From assembly GCA_024640345.1 (NCBI GenBank), contig JAHEFD010000017.1, positions 1 through 40,774 of the forward strand: a DNA stretch of 40,774 bases, written 5' to 3'. Of this stretch, positions 34,355 to 40,774 are shown piece by piece; position 1 is the first letter of the stretch, and each line of letters opens with the position of its first letter. This DNA is from Woeseiaceae bacterium (lineage in GTDB: Bacteria; Pseudomonadota; Gammaproteobacteria; Steroidobacterales; Woeseiaceae). The notes under the pieces were generated by a model, which saw nothing but the letters and a program-made list of their open reading frames with translations, was not told where the DNA came from and made no database searches. Made by a program: the position numbers and the translations under genes.

Positions 34355-35443
34355 TTACATTGGCCCGGTACACCTGCTGACTATTCTGGATGAAACCAGT
34401 TTCGGGTCGGATATCGTGTCAAAAAACGGGTTCAGGTACGCGGTTAAATCTCGTCGGGTCCTTTTACTCAGTAACTCGATTTCATCGAGAAGGCCGTAAA
34501 TGGCATCCCTTTTGTCCAGAAACCTTTGAATGGTCTCCGGCACAAGGTCAACGTTCTTGCAGATGCCTCTGTAGAGTCGTTGACGAACGTTGCGAAGCTT
34601 GAACTCCGGATTGGGCGAGGCATAAGGCGCATTGACGATGCCTGCAAAGTCGAAGTCGTATGGGACCGCCGTGTAGGGGGCAGCGCCTGTTGCGGACAGC
34701 AATTTGGAGTTATGACAACAATCTTTGTCAGGCTCGACGTGCACCAGGGAGAAATCCGTGTTGCCGATGAGGTACTGAAACAGGTTAACGAGGTTTTCGT
34801 GCTGGCGATCCAGGTCGTCGTGCTCGATATTTCCGGATTCGACATATTGCATCCCGACTCGCTCGGCAACGCTTTCATCGTCCTCAATCGCGAATCCGAT
34901 TTTCTTCAAGCTATCCGAGCCTTCTGTATCGATATAATTAATTTCGAGGAGCCTTACGGCGAAACTCTTGTCTGTCATCAGCTGCAGAATCCGGTAGGCG
35001 AAATATTCGCGCAGCACGAGTTGTTCGAAATATGGAATAGAATTCTGGCAGTGCGTAACCAGTTTCAATTTGTCCTGCCCCTCAAATACCGTGTTCTCAA
35101 GCTGTTTCTTGCGAAAGTTGAGGCGGATGGGCGTGAAGTCGCAAGTTTTCTCCTGTCGGCGATAATTGCCACGGGTGCGAATTTTGAGATCCAAAGACTG
35201 TACCGTTCCATCTTCCTCGGTGTAGCTGAAGGTTCCGTCAAGGTACTCATCCTCCGGCCGCTCCGTCATCAGGGTTGTCAGTGGGGCTTCGATGGTGACC
35301 GGCAACGGCGTACGGCTGGAAAACAGGGGCGCGTAGCCTTTTTGATCAGCAGAATCGACTGCCTGCGCACCGACTGTAGCAGGCAAACAGGAGAGGGCGG
35401 CGACCAATGCGCAAATCAGAATTTTATGTGCCGGTACGCTCAT
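34355..35443 (-). CDS. Exported CotH/PI3K-like-fold protein (putative kinase-like)
   Basis: 362 residues with a signal peptide (about 8-26, ending VGAQAVD). I do not recognise a named family with certainty. The order of motifs suggests a CotH- or HipA-like protein-kinase fold. It starts with LKIRTRGNYRRQEKTCDFTP (a Gly-Asn-Tyr-Arg step seen in CotH), then a helical middle. Next comes a possible catalytic loop YLIGNTDFSLVHVEP (Asp after GNT), with a following CHNSKLL giving an Asn, and a metal-binding-like VPYDFDFAGIV. The C terminus is helical and basic. CotH-like proteins phosphorylate spore-coat or secreted proteins; if the fold is right, this one acts in the periplasm. There is no obvious promoter, and no adjacent partner. 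Confidence 0.5.
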   Translation of the reverse strand: MSVPAHKILICALVAALSCLPATVGAQAVDSADQKGYAPLFSSRTPLPVTIEAPLTTLMTERPEDEYLDGTFSYTEEDGTVQSLDLKIRTRGNYRRQEKTCDFTPIRLNFRKKQLENTVFEGQDKLKLVTHCQNSIPYFEQLVLREYFAYRILQLMTDKSFAVRLLEINYIDTEGSDSLKKIGFAIEDDESVAERVGMQYVESGNIEHDDLDRQHENLVNLFQYLIGNTDFSLVHVEPDKDCCHNSKLLSATGAAPYTAVPYDFDFAGIVNAPYASPNPEFKLRNVRQRLYRGICKNVDLVPETIQRFLDKRDAIYGLLDEIELLSKRTRRDLTAYLNPFFDTISDPKLVSSRIVSRCTGPM

Positions 35444-35664
35444 GACATTGAGAACTATGCCCGAAAATCAGGCCGGGTCGTGTTGTGGGTTGTACGGATA
35501 AAGATCAGGTGCCTGTTTGCGCTGTGTGTCGGCCTGCAGTCCCAGAGCCTGCTTGTAAATAGTTGGCTGCTGCCAACCGAATCGTGTAAGTAATGGAAAA
35601 ACCAGCGAAAAATAGCATATCAGGCGGTGCCGGACTGCCTCACGGCGTGGTTGTCCAAGCACAC

Positions 35665-35868
35665 TCAGTCCTGGGACCCGCGATTAGCGCTCCGGGTCAG
35701 CACGGAAACGGCGAATGCGCAGACGCCAAACAACAGGATTGCCCCTTCCGTTTGAAGGAGCAGTTCCAGCGCTTCATCGCCGGTTTTGACGTCGAATATA
35801 TACAGACTGCCGATGGCCGCAAAGGCAATAATGGCAAGGAACGAAAACAGAATTATTAATGGTCGCAT
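35665..35868 (-). CDS. Small two-helix membrane protein, unknown
   Basis: 67 residues from the ATG at 35868, with AAGGA about eight bases upstream. An upstream in-frame start at 35943 would add a positively charged 25-residue leader and is less likely. Two hydrophobic helices are visible (about 3-24 and 40-60, LLLQTEGAILLFGVCAFAVSV), joined by a short acidic loop with DVKTGDEALEL. No family recognised. It follows the NMT1-like lipoprotein gene on the same strand after 84 bases, so co-transcription is possible. Confidence 0.6.
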   Translation of the reverse strand: MRPLIILFSFLAIIAFAAIGSLYIFDVKTGDEALELLLQTEGAILLFGVCAFAVSVLTRSANRGSQD

Positions 35869-35952
35869 CAAGTGGGTCCTTGTCGGTATTGAAGTCTGGC
35901 AGCATAGCCCAACAAGCAGCGTAATGAAGGACCTGCGCAACATTTTTGAATG

Positions 35953-37029
35953 TCAGTTATCGTATTGAATTGCCCGATCGCCTGTTTGGTACAGAGCATC
36001 GATGAAGCCGCTGCTATCAAGTTCGCGAATCAGGCTGTCTTCATAGAAGTCCGTCGGTTGGTACTTGCGCATCTCGCTCGAGTCATACATTTCAAATGTA
36101 TTCTCGATCCCTTCATAACATGGGTACGGCTTTTTCTGCATCCACTGGCCGCGATCGTAGGCATGAGCAGCGATTTCGGGGTCCACAAGGCCATTCCATT
36201 CTGCCATCACTCTCAGCGCGAGTTCGCGATCCTGGTGAAAGAGCGCAAGCCCCTCAACCGTCGCTTTCAGGAACCGCCTGGCTTTCTCACGATTTGTTTC
36301 GTCCGACAGCCAGCCGTCCGGCACCATTACACTGTTTCCGGCTACCGCGACATTCCATTTTTGCGTGTCCTCCAATACCGGGAATCCTTCTTTCATAGCC
36401 AGGGCAGCCCTTATTTCATTAGCGACCATTGCGTCGACGAGTCCGCCTCGCAAGGCATCAATGTCACGCCCGTTCAGCTTTAAGGAAATATCCAGCGTCG
36501 CATCCCACCCCATACGTTTTGCAAAGACAAGTGCAGCAAAACCCAGCGTGGTATCTCGGCGCGCCGATATGCCAAGTCGTTTTCCTTTCAGTTCTTCAAC
36601 GCTTTTGATACCGAAGGCCCCAATAATGTGTGGTCGCACCAGGCAGTCGGTCCCTGCTATGGCAACGTGATGCGGGAATCGAGCCCGATCCATTTTCTTT
36701 ACTATATTTGGTGTCAGGCCATCGACAAGGATGTCCGGTTCCCACTCGTATAAGCCGCGCATCCTATCCAGGCGCCTGGAGATCCTTGTAATGATTCCCG
36801 CGGTTGGGCGAATGCCACCCTCGAAGTCCGGTGCCGGCATATTCCAATCGATGACTAGACCATATTTTTCGTAAAGGCCCTGGTCAGCGGCGATCAGGAA
36901 TGGCAGTTTGCTGATCGACCTTGTGCCAAGTTGAACCTTGAGGGGCATCATGTCGGAATCGCCACAGGATGCAATTCCTAGCAGCACGGATATGGAAACA
37001 ATAATCAACAGCCGCCGGAATATCTCCAT
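35953..37029 (-). CDS. NMT1/SsuA-like substrate-binding lipoprotein
   Basis: 358 residues with a lipobox, LLGIASC, lipidated Cys at residue 22, after a basic start. The mature part has the periplasmic binding fold of the NMT1/THI5/SsuA group: QLGTRSISKLPFLIAADQGLYEKYGL, DILVDGLT, VEELKGKRLGISARRDTTLGFAALVFAKRMGW, and later DGWLSDETNREKARRFLKATVEGL. These normally deliver pyrimidine precursors, sulfonates, taurine or similar solutes to an ABC permease. No permease or ATPase is nearby, so it is an orphan in this window or serves a remote transporter. The ligand cannot be told. Confidence 0.85.
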   Translation of the reverse strand: MEIFRRLLIIVSISVLLGIASCGDSDMMPLKVQLGTRSISKLPFLIAADQGLYEKYGLVIDWNMPAPDFEGGIRPTAGIITRISRRLDRMRGLYEWEPDILVDGLTPNIVKKMDRARFPHHVAIAGTDCLVRPHIIGAFGIKSVEELKGKRLGISARRDTTLGFAALVFAKRMGWDATLDISLKLNGRDIDALRGGLVDAMVANEIRAALAMKEGFPVLEDTQKWNVAVAGNSVMVPDGWLSDETNREKARRFLKATVEGLALFHQDRELALRVMAEWNGLVDPEIAAHAYDRGQWMQKKPYPCYEGIENTFEMYDSSEMRKYQPTDFYEDSLIRELDSSGFIDALYQTGDRAIQYDN

Positions 37030-37086
37030 TTCATCATTCTCCTGGTAGGTTACGCCGCCTGTTGCGCCGGCTGTGAATGCGACCTT

Positions 37087-38133
37087 CTATGCTGCCTCGA
37101 GAGCTCGCGAAAATGCTGCCACCACTGGCTCAATAAATTCCTGTTTGAAATCAAAGTGAGTGACGAGTCGTAGCTTATCGCGCGATCCGGACACGAGGAT
37201 GCCTTCGTCAGCCATGCGCTTCATCAGTGCCTGCCGCGAACCGCTCGTGACCCGCGCGAAGACCATGTTGGTCTGGACATTTTCCTTGTCTACGTCAAGG
37301 CCGGGCACGCCAGTGAGCGCGTCGGCAAGCCGTTCTGCATTGTCGTGATCTGTTTCCAGGTGTTGTACCTGTTCGGTCAGGGAAAGTATGCCGGCGGCTG
37401 CCAGTACACCGGCCTGTCGCATACCGCCACCCAGCATTTTTCGCCATCGGCGCGCGCTGTCGACTATGTCTTTTGTTGCGCAAAGTACGGAGCCAACCGG
37501 CGCGCAAAGACCTTTGGACAGGCATACCGATACAGAATCGAAATGCCGGCTGATATCGGTAACCGGTACGCCGAGTTTGACGCTTGCGTTGAAAATACGA
37601 GCACCGTCCAGGTGGAGGCCGAGCGCATGCTTGTCTGCCAGGGCGCGGGCTTTGCCAAAATAGTCAAGCGGCAGGACTTTTCCAGCCTGGGTATTCTCGA
37701 TGCAAAGCAGCCTGGTCTTGGCATAGTGCGGATCATCAGGCTTGATGCATGCGGCGACCTGATCGAGATCCAGGCTGCCATCGGGCATGAAGTCCAAAGG
37801 TTGCGGTTGAATGCTGCCAAACACGGCTGCACCGCCACCTTCGTACATGTAAGTGTGTGCATGCTGACCAACGATGTATTCGTCCCCACGCTGGCAATGA
37901 CTTAGCAGCGCACAGAGATTGGACTGGGTACCGCTCGGCAGGAATAAGGCAGCTTCTGTGCCGAGCATGTCCGCTGCCAGGGCTTGCAGCCGGATAACGG
38001 TAGGGTCATCACCGTATACGTCGTCGCCAACTTCGGCCTCAGCCATGGCCTTTCGCATTGCGGGGGTAGGGCGTGTGACGGTGTCACTTCTTAAGTCGAT
38101 CAATTCTCTGCCTTTTGTTGGTTGCGTATTCAT
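37087..38133 (-). CDS. ltaE: Low-specificity L-threonine aldolase
   Basis: 348 residues, usual for LtaE. PLP-dependent fold type I: the family start [19 protein letters not shown] is present. The cofactor-contact [11 protein letters not shown] (about 91-101) and the aspartate in LHLDGAR (D176) precede the PLP lysine K207 in [13 protein letters not shown]. The enzyme splits L-threonine or L-allo-threonine to glycine and acetaldehyde. The start is uncertain: the ATG at 38133 directly follows a strong hairpin, whereas a TTG at 38103 with AAGG seven bases upstream would give the canonical (M)IDLRSDT N terminus. It lies 66 bases downstream of the BBE-like gene on the same strand and 57 bases before the NMT1-like gene. 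Confidence 0.93.
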   Translation of the reverse strand: MNTQPTKGRELIDLRSDTVTRPTPAMRKAMAEAEVGDDVYGDDPTVIRLQALAADMLGTEAALFLPSGTQSNLCALLSHCQRGDEYIVGQHAHTYMYEGGGAAVFGSIQPQPLDFMPDGSLDLDQVAACIKPDDPHYAKTRLLCIENTQAGKVLPLDYFGKARALADKHALGLHLDGARIFNASVKLGVPVTDISRHFDSVSVCLSKGLCAPVGSVLCATKDIVDSARRWRKMLGGGMRQAGVLAAAGILSLTEQVQHLETDHDNAERLADALTGVPGLDVDKENVQTNMVFARVTSGSRQALMKRMADEGILVSGSRDKLRLVTHFDFKQEFIEPVVAAFSRALEAA

Positions 38134-38135
38134 TG

Positions 38136-38158
38136 AGGGCCCCCTAAAGGGGGGCCCT
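38136..38158 (-). promoter_or_regulatory. GC hairpin at the ltaE start
   Basis: There is a perfect 9-bp inverted repeat, AGGGCCCCC (38136-38144) and GGGGGCCCT (38150-38158), with the loop TAAAG. It ends two bases from the annotated ltaE ATG (38131-38133). In the minus-strand RNA the GGGGG on the 3' arm would be the only ribosome-site candidate for that ATG and would be locked in the stem. It could instead be a terminator-like structure of the upstream gene, but no U run follows. Confidence 0.6.
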
Positions 38159-38198
38159 TGTTGCAGTAAAACGTGTTGAGTTTAGGGCAAGTCAACGA

Positions 38199-39686
38199 TC
38201 AGGGTGCGATATTCTGGTTGCCGCTAAAGAAATTCGTGGGGTCGTATTTTCTCTTCACGTCAACAAGCCTCTTGAAGTTTGACTCATAAGCTGCACGCAC
38301 GCTGGCCGTGCCTTCATCGCCTGCCATATAGTTAACGTAGGCGCCGCCTGTCGCAAACGCCTTCAGTTCATCACCGAAACTCCTTACCCACGCGATGTTG
38401 TCGTCATCTTCGGCGGCTTCGAGCCATGTGCCAAGAACGGATACGTTGTAATCGGCGCCGCGATTTGAAAATGCCGTTTCCTGATCGCCCAGCCGACGGA
38501 TTGCGCCGCCCAGGTGCTCGACCAGGATCAGTGTGCCGGGCGGTGGCAATTCATCGGAATGCGCGACCATCGTATCAATGACATCGTCGCTCAAACCGCT
38601 CATGAAATTCGATCGCCAATAGTTTCGGGATCCGGGTTGGCCAGCGGCACCAAACAGGGACTGCATTGCCGAATAGGATGTCGGCCCGATGAAGTCTGCG
38701 GCGGGCGGTCCGAACGCTTTGATCGGGCGCATTGCGCGTTCACCGTCACTGGCGGATCCGCTGTGGCAGACTGCGATCAATCCGGCAGTCTGCCCTTCAA
38801 CCGGAGTGCCAGGAGGGCCGATCAATATGCCAGCCATTGCAGTGACAGAGTCTGGCGCTGATGAGGTGTAGTCGCGGTAAAAATGGAACATGTCCTTCAG
38901 CATGCTTGCCGGATATAGCGCCATGCCTCCAACGACAGGCTCAAGATCGTGAAGCTGGTATTCGAATGAAGTGACCACGCCAAAATTGCCGCCACCGCCA
39001 CGAATGGCCCAGTAAAGATCGCTGTTTTCCGACTGGCTGGCGGTCAGTAATCGCCCGTCTGCCGTTACCACCTCGGCCGACAATACGTTGTCGCAGCTGA
39101 GGCCATGCTTGCGCATTAACCAGCCCAGTCCACCCCCCAGCGTCAAGCCACCGATACCGGTTGTAGCGACCGTGCCGCCCGTCGTGACGAGGTTCAATGC
39201 CAGCGTCTCCTTGTCGAATGCACCCCAGCGGACCCCTCCCTGGGCGCGTGCGCGTTTCGTTTTTGGATCAACCCAGATGCCATGCATGCGTCCGAGGTCG
39301 ATTGTAATTGCGCCATCGCGAACGGCTTTCCCGGCGACGTTATGGCCGCCGCCCCGGACGGAGACAGCGATGTTCCTGTCCCGTGCGTAATTGACGACCT
39401 GTAAAATGTCGGCCACGCCGTTGCAGCGCGCAATTGCCGCAGGGTGCTTGTCAATCATGGCGTTCCAGACCTTGCGCGAGCTTTCGTAGGCATCGTCCCC
39501 GGGGATTACCAGGCTATCTCCCAGGAGTTTTCTGAGGTCCTCCAAACCGGCAGTCGCCGTGCCTCCCGAAGCACGTGCTGTCTGCCCGAAGGAGAATGTC
39601 GGAGTGCCCAGGAGCGCAAGCCCGCCCGCTGCAGCGGATCCTGTGAGCATATCTCTTCGCGTAATCCCGCGTTTGGCGTTTTTCAT
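38199..39686 (-). CDS. Tat-exported FAD oxidase, berberine-bridge-like (BBE/PCMH family)
   Basis: 495 residues. The twin-arginine signal TRRDMLTG (residues 9-16) is followed by a hydrophobic stretch, so the protein is exported folded. The PCMH-type FAD-binding domain (about 75-260) contains the probable covalent flavin histidine H115 in RGGGHNVAG, and GGGLGWLMRKHGLSCDNVLSAEVV. The second cysteine link of bicovalent BBE enzymes is absent at its usual place (Val in GGTVATTGIGG). The C-terminal BBE domain ends NFKRLVDVKRKYDPTNFF with NQNI. Such oxidases act on sugars, alcohols or alkaloid-like amines and release hydrogen peroxide. The substrate is not clear. It is divergent from the M1 aminopeptidase gene. 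Confidence 0.9.
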   Translation of the reverse strand: MKNAKRGITRRDMLTGSAAAGGLALLGTPTFSFGQTARASGGTATAGLEDLRKLLGDSLVIPGDDAYESSRKVWNAMIDKHPAAIARCNGVADILQVVNYARDRNIAVSVRGGGHNVAGKAVRDGAITIDLGRMHGIWVDPKTKRARAQGGVRWGAFDKETLALNLVTTGGTVATTGIGGLTLGGGLGWLMRKHGLSCDNVLSAEVVTADGRLLTASQSENSDLYWAIRGGGGNFGVVTSFEYQLHDLEPVVGGMALYPASMLKDMFHFYRDYTSSAPDSVTAMAGILIGPPGTPVEGQTAGLIAVCHSGSASDGERAMRPIKAFGPPAADFIGPTSYSAMQSLFGAAGQPGSRNYWRSNFMSGLSDDVIDTMVAHSDELPPPGTLILVEHLGGAIRRLGDQETAFSNRGADYNVSVLGTWLEAAEDDDNIAWVRSFGDELKAFATGGAYVNYMAGDEGTASVRAAYESNFKRLVDVKRKYDPTNFFSGNQNIAP

Positions 39687-39833
39687 TATTTTTCTCCCGC
39701 AAAATGTTTGCGCTTGTTATAGCGATTACGAACAAAATTAGCAGGTGCTGCGGCATAGAGCCAGCTATCTGCAGTACCGCGTGCTGCAGAGTGCCGTTAC
39801 AATGGACGGTCACAAGTCGCGGAGTTGACGGTC

Positions 39834-40774
39834 TTGACTCGAACGAAGTATGCAACGCTATATTATGCAGTCGTTACGGTGACACTGTTGTTTTCGGGCT
39901 GTTCTGCCAATAGTGTACGCAACGATTACATTCTTGACACAGGCCTGCCTCTTACTGACAACATGCGCGCCTACGATGTCGATCGTTATACGTTAAAGCA
40001 CGAAATCCTTGTTGCCGAGCAATCCATCTCAGGCTCGGCGACGATTGATTTCGACGTGCTCGCCAGTATGGAAGTGCTGGAGCTGAATTTCGACGGTCAT
40101 TACGACATTGATCGCGTTGAAAGCGGTGGTGAGTTGCTCGATTACGAAAAGACCGAATCGAAGCTGTACATTCAGCTGGGACAAAGTCTTCAGCCACCTG
40201 CTTCAGGAAGCGTGACAGTATTCTATGCCGGGAAACCCATCGAGGCGAAACGTCCGCCCTGGGATGGTGGCTTTACATGGGAGCAAACACCCTCCGGCAA
40301 ACCGTGGATTGCAACCTCATTCCAGGGGGAGGGATGTGATATCTGGTGGCCGTGCAAGGATCATCCGGCTGACGAACCGAATGGTCTCGATCTGTACATC
40401 ACTGTACCGGACGACTTGTTCGTCGCCTCGAATGGCGTCCTCGTCGACATCAAGGAAGAGTCGGCGGCGAAAAAGACCTTTCATTGGCAGACTAACGTGC
40501 CGACCAATATTTACGGTGTTGCACTTAATATTGCGCCCTACGTGCTGATCGAGAGTGACTATGAATCGATCAATGGCACGATCATACCGGTTGTTTTTTA
40601 CGCGATCGAAGATCACGAAGAGAGTGCACGAGCGCTCTATGAGCGCGATATGAACAGGATGATCGAGTTTTTTGAGCGCAGGCTTGGCCCGTATCCGTGG
40701 GGACAGGAGAAGCTCGGGATCGCCGAAACACCACACCTGGGGATGGAGCACCAGACGATCAATGCATACGGCAA
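39834..40774 (+). CDS. M1-family aminopeptidase lipoprotein (3' truncated by window)
   Basis: No stop is reached, so the gene runs past the window; 313 codons are visible. The start is a TTG at 39834 with GGAG nine bases upstream. This gives a lipoprotein signal LTRTKYATLYYAVVTVTLL, with the Cys just after FSG near residue 22. An ATG at 39963 is in frame but would remove the export signal. The N-terminal M1 domain is clear, with RYTLKHEILVAEQSISGSATIDF, KPWIATSFQGEGCDIWWPCKDHPADEPNG and DLFVASNGVL. The aminopeptidase GxMEN-type motif reads LGMEHQT near residue 301. The zinc HExxH lies downstream, beyond the end. A surface aminopeptidase that trims N-terminal residues is expected. Confidence 0.88.
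   Translation, partial: MTRTKYATLYYAVVTVTLLFSGCSANSVRNDYILDTGLPLTDNMRAYDVDRYTLKHEILVAEQSISGSATIDFDVLASMEVLELNFDGHYDIDRVESGGELLDYEKTESKLYIQLGQSLQPPASGSVTVFYAGKPIEAKRPPWDGGFTWEQTPSGKPWIATSFQGEGCDIWWPCKDHPADEPNGLDLYITVPDDLFVASNGVLVDIKEESAAKKTFHWQTNVPTNIYGVALNIAPYVLIESDYESINGTIIPVVFYAIEDHEESARALYERDMNRMIEFFERRLGPYPWGQEKLGIAETPHLGMEHQTINAYG

Noticed and set aside
34526..35593. 355-codon plus-strand open frame opposite the CotH-like gene
   Set aside because: The minus-strand gene has a signal peptide and ordered motifs; this one has neither and continues past the gene only by chance.
35468..35662. 64-codon minus-strand frame just downstream of the small membrane protein gene
   Set aside because: Its C-terminal part looks somewhat protein-like, but there is no ribosome site or family; kept out as unsupported.
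1..40774. tRNA, rRNA, CRISPR, insertion sequences or phage genes
   Set aside because: Read on both strands; no repeat-spacer pattern, transposase or integrase motifs, or RNA-gene folds were recognised, though a covariance-model scan could not be run.

Overview
The window reads as chromosomal DNA of a free-living Gram-negative gammaproteobacterium. It is moderately GC-rich and densely coded on both strands. The support is the TamA/TamB envelope pair, RimK, a CspA-type cold-shock protein, many lipoprotein and Tat signal peptides, and Shine-Dalgarno sites of the AAGGAG type. The unusual number of secreted or envelope peptidases (M1, M3, M14-like, M16, M19-like, M28) and the DUF6152, DUF3592 and FlgO-TPR proteins resemble marine sediment lineages such as Woeseiales. 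That placement is an inference from gene content only. I saw no phage, insertion sequence, CRISPR array, tRNA or rRNA.

Layout. 1-2364 (+): the end of a DAO-type FAD oxidoreductase, a DUF6152 protein and a secreted two-domain protein of unknown function. 2374-3951 (-): a NYN-domain nuclease, cspA with a recognisable promoter, long leader and terminator, and a small exported protein. 4133-5920 (+): a DUF3592 membrane protein. 5943-7820 (-): a coupled mscS-zntB-like pair. 7988-15794 (+): tamA-tamB, then a tightly coupled three-gene set of a retropepsin-like protease (RimB-like), an ASTE/ASPA-type M14 metalloenzyme and RimK. 15823-17658 (-): a FlgO/TPR membrane protein. 17874-19109 (+) and 19297-21438 (-): convergent M28 and M3 peptidases with a nested inverted repeat between them. 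21957-24368 (+): a lipoprotein joining an EEP phosphodiesterase to an M14-like carboxypeptidase. 24363-25529 (-): an ornithine-decarboxylase-like enzyme. 25682-28231 (+): a PD40 propeller-CehA metallohydrolase. 28241-30697 (-): an M16 protease. 30925-31413 (+): Hsp20 with a strong terminator. 31555-34111 (-): an M19-like dipeptidase, a creatininase-family amidohydrolase and an SDR, with the last two overlapping. 34355-39686 (-): a CotH-kinase-like secreted protein, a small membrane protein, an NMT1-like substrate-binding lipoprotein, a threonine aldolase and a Tat-exported BBE-like flavin oxidase. 39834 to the end (+): the N-terminal part of an M1 aminopeptidase lipoprotein.

How the genes fit together. 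The best candidate for a working system is the RimB-like / M14 / RimK cassette. It holds an ATP-grasp ligase that adds amino acids to a protein or peptide end, together with two different hydrolases that could trim or remove them. The M19-like, creatininase and SDR operon is a second possible pathway, because it starts with a dipeptidase homologue whose usual metal ligands are partly replaced. The remaining genes look like an envelope and peptide-scavenging repertoire: export signals, peptidases, amino-acid decarboxylase and aldolase, and flavin amine or alcohol oxidases.
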